Positions 55,401 through 64,000 of a DNA stretch of 64,000 nucleotides are shown piece after piece. A program made the position numbers and the translations under genes. The stretch covers positions 7,167,419-7,231,418 of the forward strand of contig CM069608.1 of NCBI GenBank assembly GCA_035771175.1. The letters run 5' to 3'. This stretch comes from Paratinospora sagittata. Its lineage: Eukaryota > Streptophyta > Magnoliopsida > Ranunculales > Menispermaceae. A model generated the notes under the pieces. That model saw nothing but the letters and a program-made list of their open reading frames with translations. It was not told the origin of the DNA and did not search any database. How positions within the stretch are numbered: position 1 is the stretch's first letter; each line of letters begins with the position of its first letter.

Positions 55401-56425
55401 CCCATGTTCCAAATATCATTCACTGCAATTTACCATTACCAAGAATCCTTCATCAATATCCCTCAATAATTCACATTAAACACACACAATTTTCACCATT
55501 CACCAACGCACTTGCACATTTCCAGCACAAGTTGTTCACAATGGCTTTCGCCCAATTTCAAATTTCAATCTCTCCAACATTTCCCATTCAAACCCCTTCT
55601 CAATTATACAAATTTAGATACTCAGATTCATAATCATCCAACTAAACTCAACAAAAACACCATTGCAGGAGCTCCAAACCCTCAGCTGCACCAACAGCTG
55701 GGGTGGAACCATTTCACCATTAAAACACATCATTTAAACACAATTTTCAAACTCAAATCACGTACTAAACAACAATCAAACACTTACCATTCCATTTCAC
55801 CTCGAAATCATCACAATCCAACATCAAACCCACGTCTTCAAACACATAATCTAACCATTGCAACCCAACCAAAATCAGATATGATGAACAACTCATCAAG
55901 GGGAGTTCAAAACTGGAAATTTTAGTTCAAAAGACCAAGATTTTACCTTAGATTCAAGCCTCCAAACCCTTTCCTTTCTTCTTTCTTTCGTTCCTCTGTT
56001 CTTCTTATTTCTTTCCTCAAGTCCAGCAACTCAAAATGTGCTGGAAAATTTGAGAAAGTCCCACTTAAATTCGCGCAACCACCTCACCGACCAAATTAAA
56101 AAAAAACTATCAGGTGGTGAGAAGCGCTCTTCTTAGGAGAAAGAGCGCACTTCTCCCTACCCAGAAATATAATTTTTCACCCTGAACCCGTGAGAAGCGC
56201 GCTTCTCCTCCTTGGGAGCGCACTTCTCTAAACATACTAAAATATCACTTCTCAGTTTTGACACAAAAGTGCGCTTCTCTCCCTTGGGAGCGCGCTTCTT
56301 GCGTTCCTAATTTGAAATTTCACTAAGTATTGGGCATTCAATGACATGGTTAACATACTAGAGTACCAATGACCCTACTTTACATGTAATGTCATCACTC
56401 TTAAGCCCATATACATATGTATATG
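49410..56425. repeat. Tandem duplication, copy 2 (about 7.0 kb)
   Basis: Collinear with copy 1 (41177-49388), starting in a TATG microsatellite (49413-49446) at the junction. The two are clearly diverged by substitutions and short indels. The length difference comes from the 44504-46617 segment. Confidence 0.85.
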
Positions 56426-56494
56426 AGTATAAATACATCTTACAGTACATATAAGTCAACGTATATGTTTGGCTCAAATGTATGGGGTGTTACA
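51525..56494 (-). mobile_element. Ty3/gypsy 3' LTR, minus strand, copy 2 (interrupted by a plus-strand LTR)
   Basis: The minus-strand LTR starts TGTAACACCCC at 56494 and ends near 51525. It is split at 52336/55020 by the nested LTR, leaving about 2.3 kb of its own sequence. At 56495-56512 the plus strand reads ATCTCCCCAACTT, the complement of a polypurine tract AAGTTGGGGAGAT directly before the LTR. This marks it as the 3' LTR of an element whose coding part lies at higher coordinates. Confidence 0.75.
52337..55019 (+). mobile_element. Nested plus-strand solo LTR, copy 2 (2.68 kb)
   Basis: It starts TGTAATGCCCGTACC and ends GGTCGTGACA. It contains a TATA box (CTATATAAGTC near 52836), a purine-rich leader and an AGCTAGGGTTTT phrase, as in transcribed LTRs. 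CACAG precedes it at 52332-52336. The right flank has CAG, consistent with a shortened target duplication. No gag/pol is attached. Confidence 0.7.
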
Positions 56495-56645
56495 ATCTCC
56501 CCAACTTAAAAAATTTCGTCCTCAAAATTTAAAATTAAGGAATATTCCTCAAGTAATACTCAAATCCAGAAAATTGTTCCCGAATTTTATGTTTATGCTC
56601 CCATGTTTGCTCCATTTGATACGTGGTATCCTCCTCAACTTATAG

Positions 56646-56891
56646 TTAAGTTATATCCATAATATATATGGAATCCGAATGATATTTCCTCAACATCAAT
56701 ATATAAAAAATATTATGGACAACTGTCAACTGTGACAGTAGAGCAAATCGGTAAGCCAATGGACCTATCCTTTCAAGGATCTCTAATGGTCCAACAAATC
56801 GTGGTGCAAGCTTTCTTTTTATCTCATATTTCATCTGGCCTTCCCGTGGTAAGACTCTTAACAAAACTGGGTCAACCACAATACATTTCAA
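56646..56891 (-). pseudogene. Ty3/gypsy integrase C-terminal fragment
   Basis: 81 codons with KRKLAPRFVGPLEILERIGP and a later VHNIFYILMLRKY, the conserved end of gypsy-type integrases just before the 3' untranslated region. The frame is open but lacks the catalytic core. Confidence 0.85.
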
Positions 56892-57587
56892 GGCCTATAT
56901 ACCAACCCTGTGTATTTAATAATATCCTCTAACACTAATAACAGTAACTCCATACTTTCAAATCAACAAGTTGGAGAGTTACTAGGCTTACTATAAAACC
57001 TTTAATCATTATGCTATCATAATGCTATAAACACACAAGTTTACACAAATAAAATATTCCTTCCAACTTCCCCCAAAATTCAAGTATACCAGACCCGAGC
57101 ATGCTCGCAAGCATGAAAGTCATTCTCTCAATCTGTCAACCAGTCCGAAAATAAAATATCACACTGAGAGGGAAATGAGTACCAAATCGAGTCTGCATCA
57201 TATATCAGATTTCGACAAAATCTTCGGATTTGAATCCGACATGACAATTATCTCACATATACAATCTGCTCAGTTTATCAAGATAATTTTAGTGTTTATT
57301 AGAAAAATACACAGACTTATCCGTCCATTAATGGTTATCCAAATGGTATCATTTCAACCCATAACCCATAAGATACAATTTGAATCTCATCTTCATTTAA
57401 CACAATCCATATTACCAATTCCATAAGTTTTGATATTGATATCATACTCGTCTCATCATAAATCTTACTCTTTGAATATGAGTATTAATCAGCTGAACAC
57501 GTATCCGAGCACAAGTATCAACACATGGAGTAATAAAGAGTACACTCATAATTGTAACTTTCACTCACAAACAATCCCCATTTATGG

Positions 57588-57803
57588 CTAACTAATAGTT
57601 ATTACTCCAGTTTCAGCCTGTTTCCTGCTCAATGCCTCAACAACATATTGGTCTTTCCCAGGATAATAATTCGATATAAAATAAAATCCTTCGAGAAAGG
57701 CTTGCCAAACATTGGAGCTGAGCTGAGCTGGGGCAACACTCAGGTTGGCCAAAAGGTAGCAAACGACCTTGGGTAAAAGAAGAGTGACCCCATACTTAAA
57801 CAA
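57588..57803 (-). pseudogene. Ty3/gypsy RNase H-integrase linker fragment
   Basis: It contains NYYPGKDQYVVEALSRKQ, the decayed form of the YHPGKxNxVADALSR motif that follows RNase H in gypsy polyproteins. The first part of the frame is unrelated. It marks a large internal deletion of pol between here and 56891. Confidence 0.75.
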
Positions 57804-58614
57804 ACTGGTGTAAAAGGTTACCCAACCTTTCTTAGGACAACTCGACCTATCGCTACGTCAGGGAACGCGCATCAGGATAGTGGATGGGTTGCTGAGCAGA
57901 GCCTTCAAATACGAAAGATGGTCCTCAGTGACAGAGGAAGAGAGCTTATCAATAGAATAAGAAGGACCTGCCACCTCTGCCCCTTCGTCCGACTCTATCT
58001 TAGACTCAGACTCGACCACAATCACTTCATCGGCATAGAAGGCCCCCTCGGCTCGACGGTCGATTCTGCTCGACTCACCTTGAACCCTCTCACTGCGAGC
58101 TCGATCCCGACGCCCTCAGACTCCCTCTCCTCTAATGGTCGAGCAGCCTCTGCCTCATCGTGAAACGGCTGCTCGGTGTCCTCTCTACTTCATGAAGATT
58201 CTGCCAAATAAGTAAGAAAATCCCCCATGAAAGCCATAAATACTAAACAAATTAGAGAAGAAGAAGAGTAGGGAAATATCGAGCAGGAAGAATGCCGACT
58301 ATTTATAAAAGGCCTTTCTCGACTTAGAGCTGTTGGATGTCGAGGACGTGGATCTCGAGGAATATCCAACGGCTCCCATCGGAGCAGACGAACCGATGTA
58401 ACGTTTAGTCGTACGGTTCCTAGTTCGTGAATCTAGAGGTGCATCAGACGGTTCCGAACCGATCATTGGTTTCAACATACAGATCAGCTCTACCCAAATC
58501 GCGAAGAACATCGGACGACCCAGAACTTTTTCAACGCAATACAAATCTCGAGAAAAATCTAAGATGATAGTAAGCCTTGCACCCCAACTAGGGTTAAAAG
58601 GCTTGAGGGGTAAA
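57804..58614 (+). other. Non-coding internal region upstream of a plus-strand LTR
   Basis: Sequence of higher GC content ending in GGCTTGAGGGGTAAA at 58600-58614, a plausible polypurine tract before the LTR at 58615. TTTATAAAAGGCC near 58303 resembles a promoter motif. No intact coding domain was recognised. Confidence 0.45.
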
Positions 58615-59502
58615 TGTTGGGTGGTCAGCAAGGATAATAGCTGACTTGGACATCAGAAGAGCTGAGCTGGTGATATAGAAAGCATAAGCCACGTGTAGAG
58701 GCTAACAAGCTGACGTGGTGAGGTAAAAATTGCGTAAAATGATAAGACCGCCAGGTTTGCTCAGCCAAATCTGATTTGCCTCGACCATTGAAACCGGCAG
58801 AGCCAACCAAGCGAGGTGATGTTTACGAAAATTCAAAAAATACGATGACATCGTTAGCTCGGCCTAACCCAACTCGTTGCCGGAAGCTCGACCTTTAGAC
58901 AAGCTGATTCATCGTCGACAGCTCGGCCTTGAGCTGAGCTGATATGTTTAAGCAAGACAGAGAAGATAAGAGAATCTTTCCTAGCACGTCATATCCCGAG
59001 AAATATGAGGTAGCTGTGCAAGTATCAAACACAGACTTCGACATAAAGACGGGATAAGACTCCTCCTCCGAGAAAAATCAGGAAGATAGGGATCATCCAG
59101 GATGGAATGAGATTCCTTCTCCAAAACCAACTCAAAATAAATGAGCTCATCCAACTCATCTCGACCAATGACAAAACAACACGTGACACCATGTCTATTG
59201 AGCAGCTAGCCACTCCAGCCAGAGGACCTCCTCTATAAATAAAACCTATCATTCTCACCATAAGGTACGAACTTCTTTCTACAAGAGTTATTGTTATAGT
59301 CTTTAACAAGTTCTAACTTAGGCATCGGAGGGTCTTTGGCCTGCACCACACCGGTGTTCCTTACGATAGCCATATTGCTTTCTCTCTTCTTCTCAGATCA
59401 AGTTGATAAACCTTCGTCGGAACTGGAGAGTTCATACTTCCAGATACGACTATCTCCTACACATGTTCATCTACTTGGTGTTGGTCAGATTCTGCATCAA
59501 CA
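58615..59502 (+). mobile_element. Plus-strand Ty3/gypsy-type LTR (888 bases)
   Basis: It begins TGTTGGGTGGTCAGC after a purine-rich tract and ends GCATCAACA, giving TG...CA ends. A TATA box (CTATAAATAAAACC) lies at 59233-59246. The phrase TTAGGCATCGGAGGGTCTTT at about 59318 is commonly seen in the R/U5 part of plant Tat-like gypsy LTRs. It appears to be a 3' LTR. Confidence 0.7.
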
Positions 59503-60190
59503 TAGCTTATTCCCGTTCATCTCAAAACCCTCCAATAAAAAAATTTCACAAAATTTTACAGTATGAGACAAACTCCCACAGTAATAACACACATCAGGGA
59601 GCCTCTCATACTTAAGAGAAATCCATAATGGCGCACCTCTCTGTGCCACTCGAACCTTCAACCCACGGCGTAATCGTTTTCGGACATCTAAACGCACTCA
59701 GATTCGAAGTAATTTGCCCTACCAACACTTCCTCGGATCCTCCAAATTTTCCTCAAATTTTCCTAGAGCATCACCAATCGTTTTTGTCATCTCCTTCGTC
59801 ATGTAGGCAATCGAAAGATCATACACATGAACCCAAAACTTCGTCCATATTATCTCTATTTTTTAGGGCTTCTTCATTTCATCCATTTCTGCCTACACAA
59901 CCAATGCCTTGTCGAAATGCCACGGTTCCCTATCCAATGTCCTCTTACGATTTACCAAATTGTTAAATTGGATAATGAATAATTTCTTGCCAACTTCTTT
60001 AAATGTCACTGGTTTAGAGGTTTTCCATAACTGAGTCATAGTATAACGAAAGCCATCTTTGCTAATCGATTTCGCAGTGAGCATCATTGCATACAAGCGT
60101 CTTCGAAAGTCAACCCCCGTATTATTCTGATGAAAGTCAACAATATCCCAAACTTTTTCCTCATCCTTAATCATAGAATAAGAATTTCAT
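59497..60190 (-). pseudogene. LINE ORF1-type protein remnant (DUF4283 and CCHC zinc knuckle)
   Basis: Minus strand. 60174-59893 encodes a DUF4283-like stretch with DREPWHFDKALVV. After a degraded part, 59697-59497 encodes LPDVCYYCGSLSHTVKFCE, a CX2CX4HX4C knuckle. Such proteins are ORF1 of plant L1 elements or domesticated relatives. Stops and a frame gap between the two parts make it non-functional. It sits between two inverted LTR ends. Confidence 0.75.
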
Positions 60191-60448
60191 AGATCCGACA
60201 ACTGCCCTTCCATTCTAAACTTCTGCAAGAGAAGACGCCACTCACACACAGTAAGAATCCACTCTCAGAAAGAAAGTTTTCGAGTACTCCTCGGCCAATT
60301 TAATTGCAATTGCTAAAATCTTATTTTACCCATATAAATAAATTAAGCCCATGTTTCTAATCCTAAATAATGTCTATTTGAAAATGCATCTACGTTGCTT
60401 ATTTATTTTATTAGTTTTCGTCCTTTGAACATATTTATGAAACATTAT

Positions 60449-60640
60449 TGTTGGTGCAAGATTTGACCAACACCAGTAGACTATGAGGTGAAGGGAATAG
60501 AATGATCTGGGACTCGTCGAAGTGTTGGAAAGGTTGTTGGAGATTAATGATCTAAGAGAGGAAAACAAAGGAAAATAGGCTATAGTTAGGAACACTAGTG
60601 TGATACCAACCAAAGACCCTCCGATGCCTAAGTTAGTTCA
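60449..60640 (-). mobile_element. Minus-strand LTR end (R/U5), inverted relative of 59318-59502
   Basis: Read on the minus strand from 60640 it has TTAGGCATCGGAGGGTCTTT and ends TTGGTGTTGGTCAAATC, then GCACCAACA at 60449. This parallels the last part of the plus-strand LTR. Its upstream part, perhaps reaching into 60641-61130, is not clearly bounded. Confidence 0.65.
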
Positions 60641-61440
60641 AAGCTCCGTAGAGTTAATGGTACTGAATTGGGTCGAGTGTTTCTTACCTCCCCTTTTGCA
60701 ACTATGGTCTTTGACCTTGTAATAGAGTTATTGTAGAATCAGGAATCAATCTTGTGTTGGAAGAGTACATTTGATTCCTAATAGAATTAGGAAGATCTTG
60801 TGTGATCCTTACGGAATTATGATGACTTAGTAGCCTCATAGTCGAACTAGTAGAGCTTCAGGCCTTATCACAGTCGGATAAGGAGTAAATTCTAAACTTA
60901 TCGCAGTGAATCACGCCTTATCCCTATCTGAACCTGCATTTAGCCGTCATCCGTTTCAGAGTCGTAGACTTCGTCAGATCGGTATGCCGAGTTGGAGTTT
61001 TTCATTTTGTCTGCTTGTAAGCAAAGATATAATTGGTAAAAGAGGTCAGTAGCTTTAAGTCGGCAAAACACATCATATCCTACTGGGCCGATGTTGTTGT
61101 TTTATAGTTGTTGACTTGTCATCCAGGTCGGTAACCCAACCTGTTGACCTGGAGCTCTTTCATGTTGATGCAGTCATTATGGCGAATAATATATTGTCCA
61201 GAACAGGTTGGTATACCTACCTAGTCTGTATTAAATATTACTGGGTGAGATTCGCGTGGTTGACATGTCTTATACTCGATATGTGGTCCAACAATTATCA
61301 AATTAATAGTACTCCATGTAAAATACTTTAAAATCATGACATTAAAGAAAAAATAAATACTAAATAATATTTCAACTTATTCTTAATAAACAAGCTTGTC
61401 TTCTCATTTCAAAATATCAAAGCTAAAAAATAGTGATGTA
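60641..61440. other. Spacer, probably more LTR sequence, then AT-rich DNA
   Basis: 60641-61140 has the base composition of LTR U3 sequence, but no pairing to 58615-59300 that I could establish. 61300-61440 is AT-rich. No gene seen. Confidence 0.4.
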
Positions 61441-61632
61441 GTTGGTTATTGCGAGTTCACCCGTTGAACCGTCAGCAGCACAGCCGATGCCGATTTGACC
61501 CGGCCGAGTCTTTGAGTCATCTTCCAAACGCGCAAGAATGGCGGTTTAACACTTTTAGCTTGTAAGACCCAAAACCCCGCGAAATCTGAAAGTACCGTTG
61601 GTTCTCTTAACTAATTATTGAAAACCAGAAAA
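61441..61632 (+). promoter_or_regulatory. Probable promoter and leader of the C2orf69-like gene
   Basis: GC-richer than its surroundings, ending at the ATG at 61633. No clear TATA box. AAACCCTA telo-box motifs, typical of housekeeping genes in plants, lie just inside the gene in intron 1 (61771-61778 and about 61911-61918). Confidence 0.45.
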
Positions 61633-61740
61633 ATGGACCGTTGGAGTGGAATTCTTAGGGTTTCTCTCAACCGGAACACTAGCGTTCACTTCCGAGTTGC
61701 AGCTTCTCTTTGTCTCTCACCTTCTTCCAAGACCCTAACT
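61633..61740 (+). CDS. C2orf69-like exon 1 (presequence)
   Basis: 36 codons, MDRWSGILRVSLNRNTSVHF onwards; the donor is GTAATT at 61741. The first ATG in the GC-richer leader was chosen as start. Confidence 0.75.
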
Positions 61741-64000
61741 GTAATTCCCTCTCTCTTTTCCACCTTCACAAAAACCCTAAAATTTCAAAACCAATCTTTC
61801 AATTTCCATAAAAAAAAACGATTTCAGATCCAAATTTGAAACTGTTTCACAGAAAAATATCTACAAATTTGGATGCCTTATTGTGATTTCTTCATTTCTA
61901 GTATAAAAGGAAACCCTAATTTTGTGTTCTTTTGATGCGCAGGTTCCTTCCGCGAACGCGATCTTCTTTAACGGAGATCGCGTGGAACGAAGTGGGAACG
62001 CGGTGATCGAGAGGCTATCTGATGCAAGAAATGTTGCAGAGATTTTGGTATCGAAATTGGGGGTTTCTGTTAATGCTTGGGTTTTGGAGGCATCTACTTT
62101 TAATGGGCCCTTTGCTGTTTATAAGGAGTTCATTCCGTCTGTGAATTCTTTGGGGGAGCCCAAACGTTACGATCCGGATGGATTTCCTGCTTCTTCATGT
62201 ACTTCGTTGCTCTTATCGAAGTGCCTTGAAGAGGTATTACTAAGAATTCTTAGTACTGTTTGTTTCGTTGTTTAGATTGAGAAGTACTTTGCATTGCTTG
62301 CTTTTGTAGCCATTTTAGTAAACTTTTGATTAGGGCAATTATCTCTTTGGTAATGCGCTAAAGTGGATGATACATTATGATACGAACCCGTTTTCTGAAT
62401 CTTAAAAAACATTTAAAAAAAAGAAAAGATAATTGGCTTAATTGAGGAAACCAAGACCTTCAAATGGTTCGTTCGAGGGAACCAAAACCTCTAGTAGATC
62501 AAAACATGAGCTTGTAAATAATTTTTTGCTCCTAATTTCATTTATTTTCTCCCTTTAAATAGAAAATTACAGCACCAATAAATCATATAAACTAGCCCAT
62601 ACAACCCATGTTCCCTACGCACATAATCCGTATTCTACAAAGTGGCCATGGTGGCCAAATAACCACCATAACTACCTTTGTTTATTCCAAATATACAAAA
62701 TATATAAAATGACAAAAAGTGTGTTTGTAACGCATTAGATCTTTGTTTTGGTTGATTTAATTTATTGAATGGGCTCCAACTGTTTTGGATGTTCAAGTTG
62801 TTCTAGAGCTACCAATTGGTGACCTTGATTCTTTCCTACTAACTCTTTGAGAAACGCAATTTCTGTGAATCTGAGACAAGTTCATTGATTGACAATTGTG
62901 TTAATATCTGTATATGCTTGATATACATAGTTGGGACCCCATGTATTAGCTATTGCTTTTTGGTCAAAAGTTTGTGTGAAGTGAAAAAGAAGCACATTAA
63001 TAAAAATGGGATAATGAAGCAAAGGTATTCTTTTTAATCAAGAAAAAAATGGTTTGTTTGGTTTTTTGTCTCGGTAGTGCTTTTTGTTCTCTTCTTTTTT
63101 CACCTCTGAATGAAATTGTCAAGACTAAAATGTTTACTTCGCTGGACCTTGACCTTTGCATTTAATTTAATGATGGCAAGCTTTTGGTTTAATAAGTAGA
63201 ATGGGCTCAAGTTTTTATTCTTGTATCTTTTCAAATTGTTTATCCAAATAATAACTTATATGCATTTTTTTTTCATGAGTGAATGACAATAGTTTTATTC
63301 ATCTCACTTTATAGTGAAGTTTAGAAGGTAGTCTAGATTGTAGATTCATTTAACAAACAAAAAAAGGGTATGGTGCATGAAGCTCCCACCTACACAGTGT
63401 CCAGGGAGGGGTCAGGCTACTATAGGTCTATTGTACATAACCTTACTTTACATTGCAAGTCGGATAGCAACAACTCTTACCATTGCCCCAAGGCTCCCCT
63501 TCATTCATTTTGCTAACAAGCTCTTTTTGATCTTTTATGTGACTTACACAGTATAGTGCTTATTGATTAATTACGACTTTAAGTTTTCCACAGTTATAAA
63601 TATTTTATGATGAGATATCAGCATAATATCATGCTTGTTTTATCATATCTTGAAATTTTATTGTAATTTAACAATGTAAAAGGACATATCTATTGTCTAC
63701 TTTGTGATTACTAATTATTTTGGACTTATCCAAATTGAAATGAACTTCTTCATTTGATTCAGAAGCTTACTTTGTAGGTTAAGAAATAGAAGTACAGAAC
63801 CTTTCCTATCAATTTGACTGTTGTGACTCCTAGGTCTAAATTGGGCAGCAGGATCTGCATGGTAGAGAAGATTGCTGTTGTAAATCAATGCGACCAATAT
63901 ATCCTAGAAAATGAGCAGAACATAGAGATTTGTTTTTTTTTTTTGTTTCGAATTCAACAGTATTTGGGCCTCTTCGATCACTCACTTAGTCCCTTAAAGG
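61633..64000 (+). CDS. C2orf69/UPF0565-like protein, first two exons (gene continues beyond the window)
   Basis: Exon 1 is 61633-61740 (36 codons) and exon 2 is 61943-62233 (97 codons), both phase 0 with GT-AG junctions. Exon 1 is Arg/Ser-rich with a single early acidic residue, a plausible mitochondrial presequence. Exon 2 has AIFFNGD near its start, then NVAEILVSKLG, AWVLEAS, FAVYKEFIPS and GEPKRYD. In spacing and residues these resemble the N-terminal half of animal C2orf69 (YFPGD, ENVATIL, WVIKCS, YDNFVKS, GAP). C2orf69 proteins are mitochondrial and predicted to have an alpha/beta-hydrolase-like fold; their reaction is unknown. The expected later IGFSKG motif is not in the window. Intron 2 begins at 62234 and exceeds 1.7 kb. 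No downstream exon was accepted. Confidence 0.7.
61943..62233 (+). CDS. C2orf69-like exon 2
   Basis: 97 codons between GCGCAG (ending 61942) and GTATTA at 62234. Encodes VPSANAIFFNGDRVERSG through SLLLSKCLEE. Confidence 0.8.
62234..64000 (+). other. Second intron of the C2orf69-like gene (partial)
   Basis: AT-rich, containing an Au-type SINE (63353-63502). A CAG at 63958-63960 after a T-rich tract could be an acceptor, but the following 40 bases give no recognisable protein. Confidence 0.6.
63353..63502 (-). mobile_element. Au-type SINE (minus strand)
   Basis: The plus strand reads GGTGCATGAAGCTCCCACCT, then CCAGGGAGGGGTCAGG, GGTCTATTGTACATAACCTT, and near the end CCAAGGCTCCCCTTC. This is the complement of the Au SINE family known from many angiosperms. 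On the minus strand it ends in CCC and a T run, as Au SINEs do. A candidate 8-base target duplication, ATTCATTT, lies at 63345-63352 and 63503-63510. Confidence 0.8.

Larger units (their letters stand above)
56495..57803 (-). mobile_element. Ty3/gypsy internal region remnant (3' end of pol)
   Basis: Directly upstream of the minus-strand 3' LTR: polypurine tract, untranslated stretch, integrase C-terminus (56646-56891) and an RNase H/integrase linker remnant (57588-57803). The 57000-57580 stretch between them is internal sequence with no readable domain. Confidence 0.7.

Noticed and set aside
63961..64000. Possible third exon of the C2orf69-like gene after CAG at 63958-63960
   Set aside because: The 40 bases give no recognisable continuation, and the window ends before a donor; T-rich tracts with CAG are common in introns.
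1..64000. CRISPR arrays, operons, bacterial-type ribosome binding sites, tRNA or rRNA genes
   Set aside because: The sequence is plant nuclear DNA; no array with regular spacers and no cloverleaf or rRNA segment was found.

Overview
The window is nuclear DNA of a flowering plant, most likely a eudicot with a repeat-rich genome. It shows GT-AG introns, plant-specific gene families (an AP2/ERF factor), telo-box motifs near start codons, plant L1-type LINEs, an Au-type SINE, Ty3/gypsy LTR elements and an endogenous caulimovirid. Three host genes can be read; all other DNA is introns, spacers and repeats in various states of decay. Every gene assignment comes from reading translations by eye, without database searches.

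1-24.4 kb: the 3' part of a COP9 signalosome subunit 7 gene (CSN7/FUS5), plus strand. Six exons (90, 45, 71, 139, 89 and 22 bases) join in phase and end in a stop at 24395-24397. Two small introns (86 and 191 bases) alternate with very large ones (4.6, 10.8 and 6.7 kb). The large introns hold four LINE fragments, all antisense to the gene, and one endogenous caulimovirid integrant of about 8.3 kb whose genome is also antisense. They also hold a 718-base hAT-like element with an 8-base target duplication, two foldback elements and a degenerate tandem array. The viral integrant is a circularly permuted genome (capsid/protease/RT/RNase H, C-terminal extension, promoter, tRNA-Met primer site, movement protein). 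An extra inverted copy of the movement-protein region makes a hairpin with arms of about 0.83 kb.

24.4-32 kb: CSN7 and an intronless ERF transcription factor gene (ERF1A/ERF2 type, group IX, 302 codons, minus strand) converge. The ERF gene has a GA-rich leader and a promoter with G-box and TGACG motifs. The rest is AT-rich spacer.

32-41 kb: non-coding DNA that appears to be a much-diverged tandem duplication with a period of about 3.7-4 kb. Each part has a cluster of CACGTG sites and an AT microsatellite block, and the region carries two tRNA-derived SINEs and Tourist-like MITE sequences.

41-57.8 kb: a tandem duplication of roughly 8 kb (41177-49388 and about 49410-56425). It is made mainly of a minus-strand Ty3/gypsy 3' LTR with a plus-strand LTR nested inside it. 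Polypurine-tract and integrase remnants of the same minus-strand element follow at 56.5-57.8 kb.

57.8-61.4 kb: a plus-strand LTR (58615-59502) and related LTR end sequence in inverted orientation (60449-60640) flank a LINE ORF1-type fragment (DUF4283 plus zinc knuckle).

61.6-64 kb: the first two exons of a gene resembling C2orf69/UPF0565, with a probable mitochondrial presequence. It runs off the window, and its second intron contains an Au-type SINE.
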